A stretch of DNA of 64,000 nt from the NCBI GenBank assembly GCA_023374025.1, contig SIJG01000006.1, positions 1,797,102-1,861,101 of the forward strand, in the 5' to 3' direction. The notes beneath the pieces were generated by a model. It was not told the origin of the DNA. It searched no databases and was given only the letters and a program-made list of their open reading frames with translations. Origin of the DNA: Heterodera schachtii. Taxonomy: Eukaryota > Nematoda > Chromadorea > Rhabditida > Heteroderidae. How positions within the stretch are numbered: position 1 is the first letter of the stretch; every line of letters begins with the position of its first letter. Shown in pieces: positions 1 through 9,239 of this stretch. Both the position numbers and the translations under genes were made by a program.

Positions 1-21
1 CTTTTCGCCAATGGCACTCAC

Positions 22-772
22 CCCGCGTTGATTTCCTCGACCTCGTGGTTCCCACGCAGCAGAGTGATCTTGTCCCAGAAGAGGATCTTCAGCGAGACGA
101 GCAGCGCAATGACTTCCAGACTGCACTCGCCACGGTCCACGTAGTCGCCGAGGAACAGCAAATGGAACAGCGGCGGTTGGAGCTTGAGCAGCTGCTGTTC
201 GATGTGGGTGTCCGAGAAGTACCTGAACAACAACGGATTTGCAAGTGCCGTGAAAAGTCGAGTCGAAGAGCCCAAAACCCACTTGAGAAGGTACGTCAAA
301 TTGCCATGGATGTCACCGAAAACGTAGCAAGGGGCATGCACATCAACACGCGCCGGCTCCTGAAAACAATGGTGGCACGAATTAACAGGCGCTGGCTGGT
401 CATCCAGGATCCAGCCCGAACCAACCCACCTCGTCGAGCAGTTGAAAGCCGGTGTCCATCAGCTGCACGATTTCGTTGTCCGGGATGGAGCTCAGGCTCT
501 TCTCTGCGATGACCGTCGCTGCGATTTTGTGTGCCAAAGCTTTTGCGGATGACGGCGACTTGCTTTGGCGTTTGCTGCCGCTGCTGCTGCTTCTGCCATT
601 TTGTGCGGCGATTTGTCGTCTGGTGCTGAGCGACACAGTTTGGAACAGAGCGATGGCAGCTGAAAAAAAAGGGGATTAATTAGGAGACAAATTAACATGG
701 ATTAACACAATAAATGTTTTGGCACTTACTTCCGAGGATTAACGCAGCGATGCCGACGTATTGCAGAGACAT
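22..772 (-). CDS. PPP-family Ser/Thr protein phosphatase, 3' part outside window
   Basis: Metal-dependent protein Ser/Thr phosphatase of the PPP (PP1/PP2A-like) superfamily. Exons on the minus strand are 730-772, 430-659, 283-359 and 22-222, all with GT-AG borders; the last ends at a GTGAGT donor, so the gene continues beyond the left edge. Three catalytic signatures are visible: GDIHG (about residues 106-110), GDYVDRG (142-148) and RGNHE (173-177), which in the family hold the two metals and the phosphate. The first exon and start of the second encode a hydrophobic stretch beginning MSLQYVGIAALILG, a signal peptide or membrane anchor, unusual for cytosolic PP1. A Ser/Lys-rich linker follows. 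The start ATG at 772 lies about 130 bp downstream of a TATA box; an in-frame upstream Met at 898 sits too near the TATA to be transcribed. Intron 223-282 is 60 nt and stop-free, so retention would insert 20 residues. Family assignment is firm; subfamily is not. Confidence 0.88.
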
Positions 773-900
773 GGGACCAGCAGATGGGTGAAGAAGTGTG
801 CTCGGATTGAATGCGCAAAGTGTCGTCGAGAGAAGAAAATGTTCAGCAGAGAGTGCAAGTCGCCGATGCGAAGAATGAGTGGATCTCGCGAATTTCATCC

Positions 901-957
901 CTTTTTATAGAGAATTTTTACACGGAAATTGACGGGTAGGAAAATGTTTGTATAAAA
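901..957. promoter_or_regulatory. Divergent promoter with two TATA boxes
   Basis: A minus-strand TATAAAAA (complement of 902-909) points towards the phosphatase gene and a plus-strand TATAAAA at 951-957 points towards the lipid-transfer gene. The two start codons (772 and 1066) are only 294 bp apart. This arrangement suggests a compact shared promoter; function is inferred from position. Confidence 0.55.
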
Positions 958-1065
958 GGACGATTTTAGGGCAGAAACAATCATTCTTCATTTGTCCTTT
1001 ACTGACATAATAAGCGTCTGTCTCCTTCTTCATTTTGTTCCCCTTTTCACTGCACTTCAGCAACA

Positions 1066-2296
1066 ATGCTCATCAGAGAATAGTGAGTTGTTTGCTTTTC
1101 ATCATAATCATTCTTCTGACACCTCCTTAATTACGTTAATTAATCACTTTTTCCCTTTTTCAGTCGCATCGTCATGCCGTTCACCATTGAGGAGTATCAA
1201 ATTGGCCAATTGTTTTCTGTGACCGAGGCATCGCGACAGGTTGGAGGAACTTGCGCAAATCCCGAGGAGTGAGCGGCGTTTTATCTGCTTTTTCTTCCTT
1301 TTACAGGAGACCGGCGGTGGCGAAGGCGTTCAAGTGGTGCGCAACGAGCCCTTCGAAGGCCAAAGTCTGTTCAATGGCCGCTTCACGTCCGGACAGTTCA
1401 CGCACAAAATTATCCACTTAGATACGTGAGTTTTCCAGGGAAGCGCGGAAATGTAATTAATGCTAATTGGTGGTCTTTTTTTCTCCAGAAAAGTGCCGAC
1501 TTGGCTGCGGGCGATTATGCCAAGGGGTTCGAAGACGCTGCATGAACGGTCGTGGAACGCCTTCCCGTACTGCAAAACGGAGGTGACCAACCCGGACTAC
1601 ATGAAGGACGACTTTCTGATCCGGATTGAAACAATGCACTTGAGCGACCGCGGCACCACAAAAAATGTATGGATGGAGTGATCATCATCATCACTAATTA
1701 ATTGTTAATTATGCCACTATTTTCCGTTCCGTTTTCAGGCACTCGATCTGACCAAGGATGAGCTGAACGAACGCAAGGTGGTGCGCATCGACATCGCCAA
1801 CGACAACGAGTTTCTGCGTGCAGCCGACATCCTTGACAACACCCGACCGTCGACATTCCGCTCCGTAAACACAGGCCGTGGTCCGTTGGAGCAGCAGTGG
1901 CAGACGAACTGCGAGCCGGTGATGTGCGCGTACAAAGTGGTCACCGTCAAATTCAAATGGTTCGGCTTGCAAACGATGGTGGAGTCTTCAATGCAAAAGG
2001 TGGGATTCATTCATTCGTCCAGTTTCCAAACACCACCACCAATTTGTTCCCTCCCCCTTTTAGTCATTCCCACGCCTTTTCTGCAAGTTCAATCGCGAGG
2101 TGTTCTGCTGGATGGACCGCTGGTACGGACTGACGCTGGCGCAAATTCGTTTGATCGAAGAGGAGACAAAGAAGGCATTGGATGAGGTGGGCTTCTACTC
2201 TGCCATCGTCCATCCAATTCCACCGCTTTACGTAATCATTGTCCTTTTGCTCAGATGCGCGCGACTGGCAAGCCGAGGGGGATGACCGATAACTGA
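1066..2296 (+). CDS. Class I phosphatidylinositol transfer protein
   Basis: Soluble START-like lipid carrier that moves phosphatidylinositol (and usually phosphatidylcholine) between membranes. Seven exons join in frame: 1066-1082, 1164-1239, 1307-1425, 1489-1666, 1739-1999, 2064-2186, 2255-2296. They encode 271 residues, the normal length for the PITP alpha/beta family. The start is fixed by a 17-nt first exon giving MLIREY, which splices into the conserved REYR...EEYQIGQL block. Further family blocks visible are ETGGGEGV, the [21 protein letters not shown] region, the FKSxxTGRGPL-type segment (here [11 protein letters not shown]), the [16 protein letters not shown] strand, FCWMDRW and a C-terminal GMTDN. 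All catalytic-fold segments are present and uninterrupted. It lies divergently beside the phosphatase gene. Very confident; alpha versus beta naming does not apply in nematodes. Confidence 0.95.
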
Positions 2297-2572
2297 ACGC
2301 CGCAGATGAACAGAGTGACGTGCCGCGATGACGCTGATCTATTTGCTCATTTTATTGTATCGTGCCGATGATGCTGATCTATTTGCTCGTCATATTGTAT
2401 ATAATTCACCATTTGTCCTTTCAGTCCATGCATTCCTTCCGGAACTTATTGTATATTGAACACACTCCCATTTTCCTCCTGATTGATATGTATGTATTAT
2501 TGTGCTTATGTTGACAGAAAATAAATGTTAGAGATTTTAGAATGCATATGTTAGGTAAAATAAGCCATATAG

Positions 2573-3030
2573 GGTAATACTGGAGAATCTGGGCTCCACC
2601 CAAAAAAATTATTTTTCTGCTGTGAAAAGTTCAACCCTGGGGTTTCCGGAGCTTCTGATCACGAATATGATATCAGATTTGTAAAAAATCATTGATTTTT
2701 ATCCTGATTTTGAAAATCTTAGATTTTTCGAAATTTTGACCAACATGCTCAAATGCTGCATTTTTTCGAGTGAGGCAACCATATATGATCAGCACTATTT
2801 ATTAGCCAATGAGATGATCATAGAACAATCGAAAACATAAACAATCAACATTTATTACCCTGCCATGTTGGTCAAAATTTCTAAAATCTATGATTTTCAA
2901 AATAAATGATAAAGTCAATTATTTTGCAAATTTTGATATCATATTCGTGATCAGAAGCACCGAAAACCCCGGGTTCATCTTTTCACAAGAAAATTTTTTT
3001 TGGGTGGGGCCCAGATTCTCCAGTATTACC
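2573..3030. mobile_element. 458-bp MITE with long TIRs and 8-bp target duplication
   Basis: The ends begin GGTAATACTGGAGAATCTGG and are inverted copies of each other. The inverted similarity continues for roughly 170-190 bp on each side, so most of the element folds back. It is flanked by the direct repeat CCATATAG (2565-2572 and 3031-3038). Long TIRs, an 8-bp duplication and no coding capacity indicate a non-autonomous hAT-type element. It lies just 3' of the lipid-transfer gene. Confidence 0.8.
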
Positions 3031-3440
3031 CCATATAGGGCCTTGCAGTTGAATTTTTAAAGTCTGATTTCAAAAAACTACGGAAAGCGTACGGCGGTAC
3101 CTCTTACCAACCCTTGGACCCCTTTGAAAAATCCAAATTTGAAATTTCCGGACTCTAAAATAAAATTGTTTAGAAAAAGAATTGGCATTATGATGATTAA
3201 TTTTAATTCGAATTAAATTACCGTAAATGCTCTAATTATCCCCCCGGGGGGATTATTGTTCAACCTTCCCAGAGGGGGGATTATTAGATACGGGGGGATA
3301 AACCCACGCGAATTGGCGCTTTTGATTAGATTTTTTGTGGTAAGGCAAGCGACGGTCCGAGGAGGTGGATAGAAAACGATACGGGGGGAGGGACTGCTCC
3401 CGGGCCCCCTAAAAATAAGTCACAAATTCACCCCCCCCCC
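3031..3440. other. Intergenic stretch with CCCCCCGGGGGG palindrome
   Basis: No gene is visible. A near-perfect palindrome of CCCCCC/GGGGGG flanked by AATTAT/ATTATT sits at 3234-3257, and the half-motif GGGGGGATTATT recurs at about 3275. A comparable hairpin (ATAGAACCCC with GGGGTTCTAT) is at 10,983-11,004. The stretch ends in an 11-base C tract abutting the next coding segment. Confidence 0.4.
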
Positions 3441-3448
3441 CTTTTTTG

Positions 3449-5387
3449 GGTTGGTGGCTGTTGGACGGTGGCTCCGTGCTGCCGGTGCTTGCGCTCGACC
3501 TGCGCGACGACGACGTGGTGTTGGACATCTGCGCGTCGCCGGGTGGCAAAAGTTTGATGGTCCTTCAGACGGGCAAATTTGGTCAGTTTTTTTTTATCAT
3601 TACCTAATTGAATTCTTAGTAATGCAACACCAAATTCATTTTGAATGCAAAGGGCGGCAAATGAATGAATCCCTTCCGACCCCTCAGAATAAAATTGTTT
3701 TGAAAAAATGAACAATCAGAGAAAATTGACAGCTAAAAATAACATTTTCAGCGGCGACCTTTTGTCCTGCTCCGAATTTTTTCAATTTTTCCCATAAATC
3801 ATGAAATTTTCAATGCTATTATAATTTTTTGGCATTTTCCCCTAATTTTGCCTCAATTTATTTGTCGGCATTTTCCCCTAATTTGCCCAATTTCTGTTTT
3901 AGCATTTTGCCATATGGCATTTTCCTTTAATTTTGCCTCAATTTACCTTTTGGCATTTTCCTCTAATTTACCCCCCCCCCCCCCTCCCTTTTCATGTTCT
4001 CGTCGACGTGCCGTGCACAACCGACAGACGGTCGGCCACCGTTGACGAGGGCAATATTTTTTCACCCGAAATGAGCACAGACCGATTGAATTTGCCACAG
4101 TTGCAGACGCGGATGATGGTGTAAGTGGGGGGGGGGGGGGATAAAATGGAATTTGGCAAAGATTTTGAGTGACAATGAGAGCAGGACAAACTGTCACCTC
4201 ACCTCTGGCAAAAATGTCCCCAGGACAAAACGTCGCGCAATAAAAAAATCTTTAAAATTTTTGAAAACCCAAAATGTTGCAAAAAACAAATTTGCTAATT
4301 TCCAGAAAAAAAAAACTCTAAAATTCCTTGAATAAATTTTGTTTTTTCCCAAAGGTTTTCTTAATAATGTTTTTTTTTAAAATTAGGATACCTATGTAAT
4401 AAAACCAAATTTTTTCTGGATTTTTCAAATTATTTTTAAATTAGCTTCATTATTTCCTGCGAAAAAACCCTTGGTTTTCTGAGAATTTTGACCACAACTT
4501 TTAAAATTGTGCATTTTAAATGTTCATTGAATTCTTATAAGTCCTGCAAATATGCTTTAATAAGTGCATCCTTTACACTTGCCATTGCATCCTTTTTTTT
4601 AACACTTTGCCATAGTTTTTTTTTTTTGATTTTCCTCCCCTTTCCCCGCAGAAATGCGCTGCGTTCGGTGCGCGTCGGTGGTTCGGTGGTGTACAGCACG
4701 TGCACATTGAGTCCTACCCAAAATGAAATGGTCGTGGAGAATGCGTGTGCCTTGGCCCGGACACACTACGGCATCAAAGCGGTGGGGAAAAGCAAAAACA
4801 ACAAAAAATGCACTCATTTGAGGGGCGGCATTGGCCGTAGCAGCAAAAAATGAAAAGCTCGTTCCTCCCCACCAGAAAATTTTTTTAATTTCTTAACCTA
4901 AAATTTTTAAATCAGCAAATTTTAGGAAAATTTTTGACAAAAATTAGTAACTCATAAAATAATGAAAAAATTGCTGAAAAGTTTTCCTTTTTTTTCTTGA
5001 AGTTCCTATTAAAAAGAATTCAGTTTTTTTTTTTTGAAAATTTTTTGCGGGGGAACTGATCCGGGGATGGAATAATTTTTTTTTTTTTTTTGCCAAAACC
5101 TAAGTAATTCACTTTTAAATTTTGAAAAACGCTAATTTTCTTGAAATTCTTCGAAGGTTTCGTTCTTTAATTTTTATAAAAATTATTGGGTTCATTAAAT
5201 ATTTTTATGTTCGCCATTTTATATGTTTTTGCAGGTGGAACGGTCGTTGAAGAAGATGGAGAATCGGCTGACCAACACCGGACTGTTCCAATTCAGCGCC
5301 GACTGTCGCCGGGGCTCCCTTCTGTTGCCCACTTTGCTGTCCAACTTTGGGCCCACTTATGTGTGCAAAGTCACGAGAATAGGCTGA
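3449..5387 (+). CDS. NSUN4-like mitochondrial RNA m5C methyltransferase, probably damaged
   Basis: Matches the NOP2/Sun family, closest to NSUN4, which methylates cytosine-5 of mitochondrial small-subunit rRNA using AdoMet. Four coding blocks are seen: 3449-3581 (WWLLDGGS, then AdoMet loop LDICASPGGKSL), about 3996-4120 (catalytic motif DVPCTTDRRS), 4652-4781 (VVYSTCTLSPTQNE, second conserved Cys) and 5235-5387 (ending LLSNFGPTYVCK, the NSUN4 C-terminus). The last three introns' donors and the last two acceptors are clean. However, blocks one and two have no AG acceptor: each is preceded almost directly by a poly-C tract (3431-3441 and 3971-3984). The segment equivalent to NSUN4's ANDLS region between them is missing, as is the N-terminus. 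About 180 of an expected ~380 residues are visible. Either a pseudogene, or sequence lost at poly-C tracts in the genome or its assembly. Confidence 0.72.
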
Positions 5388-5684
5388 AAACATCATTTGT
5401 TATCATTACCATTTTTTATTTTTGTCACTTTTATTAAAATTTAAAAAAAAAATTCATATTTATTTTGCAATTTCCAAATATTGCGATGTCTTTTACACCT
5501 TTATAAGAATGATAGGGCCTAGCGGCAACTTGGGCATCATACATGAAAAAAGGGGGGGGATGGGACAACCTAAATTTTTGCGAATGGGTCCGGCCATGTA
5601 AATCGACGATCTTCTTTTTTTTTTTTTTGCTTTTCAAAACCGCATTTTTCGCGGCACACTTTTTCCAAAAACTTTTGGGCAACA

Positions 5685-5720
5685 GGGGGGGGGGGGGGGG
5701 GGTCCGGCGGCGCCGCCAGG
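5685..5720. repeat. Poly-G tract plus dispersed GC palindrome
   Basis: Eighteen consecutive G residues (5685-5702) run into TCCGGCGGCGCCGCCAGG. This is a shortened copy of a GC-rich palindromic core found at five other places in the window (13,801; 20,842; 24,517; 37,954; 54,869). The flanking AT-rich text is also shared with those copies, so this is a dispersed repeat rather than chance. Confidence 0.6.
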
Positions 5721-5804
5721 AAAATTTTTTTTGTAATTTTAATGCGGTTTGTTATCAGATTTTGTCAAAAAGATGGCTAAAATATGCAATTTGTCCGACT
5801 TCAA

Positions 5805-5955
5805 CAGAAGATGAAGCGGGACAAAGCAGCGAAAAAGGGGCGTCTTCTGACAATGAAGTGACCAATAAAACAACAACAACAACAACAGTGATCAGCTGCA
5901 GAAATGATTTAATTGAGAAATAATGGTCGATCATTATGTATTAGTGAAATAAAGG
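5805..5955 (+). pseudogene. Fragment of an F-box-family terminal exon
   Basis: The plus strand reads EDEAGQSSEKGASSDNE, nearly identical to the acidic tail EEEAGQSSEKRTSSDNE of the F-box gene at 11,206-12,502. Similarity continues into the 3' untranslated region (a shared CGATCATTATG..ATTAGTG stretch). The expected stop after the tail is lost, and no upstream F-box exons are present in the preceding sequence. It is a stranded 3' end of a family member. Confidence 0.65.
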
Positions 5956-6640
5956 TAAGGCCGTAGGCAGGGGAGGGGCTGAGGGGTTAAAGCCCTCCAC
6001 CCCCTCGGAAATCCAAAAAAGTTCACCAAATTTTTTGAAATTTTAAGCAATTTTCTTAAAAAATTGCATTAAAATTGTAAAAGTTTCCCGGCGGCAGTGG
6101 AGACCAAAATGGCAAAAATAGTAATTTTCAGGCGAAAAACAGCTAAAAAAAATGTGTGCAAATAAATTTGAGTGTAAAAAATATTCGCAAAAACGCATTT
6201 TTATACAAAAATTATTTTTAAAAAATGTTTACAATAGTGATTCGTACAAAACTAAAACAGTTAAAAATAGAAACTCGGACTTTTTTGCAGTTTTCAAGCT
6301 TTGACTTTTTGTGGGTTGTTTAATCGCTTAGAAAATGCTTACAAATATCTTCTAAACATATAGAGCTTTCTAATGATACCAAGTTTGTTTGATTTGGCCA
6401 ACAAAGAAAAATGTTATGGCTTCATAAAGTTGTCTCAGACGCACCTATGCACCAATTTTTCACTGCCAAATTGACACGAAAATTCCTATTTAAACTTGGC
6501 AAATTGCATTCTTCGCCTCATTCCTTCGATCATTCATTCAGCTCATTTCACTTTTCCCTTCAGTTCTTAAATCGCTATGCTTTTCCAATATTAATTTTTT
6601 TTTTTCTAATAAATTTTATAACATCCTTCCTTCCTTTTAA
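5956..6640. other. Intergenic, repeat-derived
   Basis: No gene seen. It opens with a GC-rich block (GGCCGTAGGCAGGGG...) that looks like a transposon end, contains a weak copy of the CCCGGCGG core near 6087, and ends in a polypyrimidine tract with TTTTAAG six bases before the next start codon. Confidence 0.35.
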
Positions 6641-6646
6641 GCCTAA

Positions 6647-7718
6647 ATGGGTGAACAACGGGATGAACTCGTCCAACGTGCCAAGCTGGCGGAGCAAGCC
6701 GAACGCTACGACGACATGGCAAAGGCGATGAAGAAGGTGGGGGGAAAAGAGGTCGCTGGTACGGCTAACCAAAATGTCATTTTTTGTTTTTTTCAGTTGG
6801 TCGAAATGGACGCCAAGTTGGACGAAGAAGAGCGCAATTTGTTGTCCATTGCATACAGAAAGGCGCTCGGTGCTCATCGAACTTCACGACGTATCATCAC
6901 CTCAACAGAACAGAGGCGGACACTGACGAACAAACAGAAGCAAATTGCCAACGAGTTGAAGAAGAAGGTGGAGCACGACATGGAACAGAAGGGCCGCGAG
7001 GCGTTGGTCGGTGGCATTGGCAAATTGCGCACTTTGGCAATCTTTCAAAAAATGAAATCTCCGTCATTTTGAACAGTTAAAAGGATGGTCAAAGTGTTCA
7101 ATTAGTTCGTGTGGCATTTTGTTCGTTCACCTTAAAATTGTTTTTGCTGTTTCAGGACTTGCTGGACAAAATCCTCATCCCGAAGGTTGACGAGCCCGTG
7201 GCAAAAGTGACCTACTTGCGAATGAAAGCCGACTTCCACCGCTATATGGCTGAGATCAAAGAGGCCGAAAATGACGGTAAAAAGCGATCAAAACAAACGG
7301 TTTTTGGACTTGTAAGGTCATCTCCCACTTTTTCAGATCCCCAGAAGGCAAAGCAGTCGTACGAGGAGGCGTGGGACATTGCGCAGCAGAAAATACGGCC
7401 ATCACATCCGATTCGCCTTGGAGTGGCGCTCAATTTTGCCGTTTTCCTCCACGAATTCATGAAAATGCCAGAAGAGGGTCGCAAATTGGCTCAAAAGGTG
7501 GTGGACGCAGCCGAACAAATCGCATTTTAACCACCAATTTATTAACATATCCCAATTTTTTGCAGGCTCATGACGACGGAAATGCTGATCTGTTGGCGGA
7601 CACGAGCGGCGATTCGTACTTGGAGTCCATCGGAATCCTCGAGAAGTTGGACGAGAACATGCGGATTTGGACCGCAACGCAAGAACAGGACGGATCATCA
7701 GAACGAGGAAACTTCTAG
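6647..7718 (+). CDS. 14-3-3 family phosphoserine-binding adaptor
   Basis: Dimeric adaptor that binds phosphorylated Ser/Thr motifs. Five exons join in frame: 6647-6736, 6797-7006, 7156-7276, 7337-7497, 7566-7718, giving 244 residues, the usual family length. The N-terminus [19 protein letters not shown] and the [10 protein letters not shown] segment are diagnostic. Phosphopeptide-groove residues are kept: Arg51 (Lys in most), Arg58, and Arg129-Tyr130 in FHRYMAEI. The [14 protein letters not shown] helix and the C-terminal [12 protein letters not shown] are also present. The exon-4 donor at 7497 is chosen because it restores [12 protein letters not shown], matching the family, rather than reading on to a stop at 7530. 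Helices C-D are more divergent than typical 14-3-3 zeta/epsilon proteins. TTTTAAG just upstream of the ATG (6635-6641) is a plausible trans-splice (spliced-leader) acceptor. It acts alongside kinases and phosphatases such as the PPP at the left edge, though no direct link is shown. Confidence 0.93.
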
Positions 7719-8530
7719 GATATCCCGTCACATATGTACAAATATTGTAAATATTAGGCATTTGTATCCCATGTCTGTATATATTGTATTCCAGTGGAAG
7801 AATCCCTTCTCATCATGGTGATATGTAATATATGTAATGTATAATATGTATGTACATATTCGATTCGTTCATTAATTCGTTCAGTTGTTCATTTACATAT
7901 TGGTGGTGTGATAAATGAGAAAGAAAATTGGTGTCATAGAAAAGAGACTCAAATCAACGAAACAAAGAAAACAAACTCAACCAATCAAATTTGAAATTTA
8001 ACTGTTACAAAAAGAGTTGGGCCAAAAAAGGTCATTTAAGCATTTACGACTCAGAAAACTTAAATTTCATTTTATTCCACAAAAAAACGGGTTAGATTTC
8101 GAAGGTTTTTAGTTGGAGGGGGTCGAATTTTAGAAATTTATAATGTGCCTATTTCTAAGATTCGTGCTAACTTTGTGCTTATTTCTGTTCTTACTTTTTC
8201 AATTTTGAAATACAAAATTTTTTTTTTTTGTTATTTTTGAAACGATTTTTTTTTTGTTATTTCCTCCCTATTTGATCATTCTCTTCCCAATTTTCTCATA
8301 AAAAATCGGCTAAAAGTAAATTTTACACCTTTTAAGAAAATGGCACTCCTCGCCATTTTCCCTTTAGCCAAACTCAATTTTCAGTGTTTATCCACTGGGG
8401 ATGGAAAGGGATAAGCCGGCACAATTTTTGGCTCTATTGCACTTTATGAGTCCAATCAATTGATAATTGTTGATTTTTTATTTGTAACTTGCTTTAAATT
8501 TAACATTCATTTGTTTTCTCGTATTATTAA
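7719..8530. other. 3' UTR of 14-3-3 gene and intergenic
   Basis: TG- and TA-rich sequence following the 14-3-3 stop (TATGTA-type runs at about 7776-7860) resembles a nematode 3' UTR. The rest is AT-rich without a supported ORF. A short phrase around 8428 (TTGCACTTTATGAGTCCAATCAAT) recurs in altered form near 21,885, 26,580 and 30,240. Confidence 0.4.
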
Positions 8531-9023
8531 TAGAGACCGCATTTTGAGGCATATGCCTTCTTTTCTGCGCATTAGTTCAGATATCCTTTTTAGGGATTTT
8601 CATGCTTTAAATGCCTTTTTTGGCATTTTGCCGTTTTGGTGCATTTTTGGCTTTTTTTTTTCGATTTTGGTGCCTTTTTTGGCGTTTTTTCCGGAAAGTC
8701 CATTAAAAATGGAATAAAATCGGGAAAATACACCCCTAAGAACTGAAAAATGTTCTCAAAAAATTTCATTTTTTTCTTGATAAAAAATTTTAGTTTAAAA
8801 ATTTTCCTTATTCGAAAAACATTATAAAATATTTAATAATCATTTAAATGACCAAAATTAAGTTTTTGGTTAAGTTTTACGTGTTTTGCTCCCAAAAAAA
8901 CCTTAGAAGATTTTTTAAATGCCTTTTTTATGCCTTTTTCGGGATTTTCGTGCCTTTTTTCAATTTTTTGGTGCCTATTAGTGCCTTTTTCGCGATTTTT
9001 GGTGCCTTTTTTTGCGGTCTCTA
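8531..9023. mobile_element. TIR element with TGCCTTTTT internal repeats
   Basis: The left end TAGAGACCGCA and the right end TGCGGTCTCTA are exact inverted copies. The interior carries many GCATTTT/TGCCTTTTT units near both ends. Flanking octamers ATTATTAA and ATTATCAC match at five of eight positions, consistent with an aged 8-bp duplication. No coding capacity. Confidence 0.65.
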
Positions 9024-9239
9024 ATTATCACATTATTCACTTTGTGCTTTGGAATGATACCAACAAGATAGGGTTTGTTCGAACATGAACAAAGTTATAA
9101 ACCGAACATTTCTGGTGTAAAAGCCAAAAACCCAGTCAAATCAAATGTACTGAAACCAAGTAAACAACAAATAAATGTGAGGAGCAATTATCAGACCATT
9201 TCCATTCATAATGATCGATCATTTGTCATTTCCAACAAT

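Noticed and set aside
45..512. 155-residue plus-strand ORF
   Set aside because: It is antisense to the phosphatase exons, whose catalytic motifs and splice sites are unambiguous.
8460..8717. 85-residue Phe-rich ORF
   Set aside because: Overlaps the TGCCTTTTT element and is repeat-derived.
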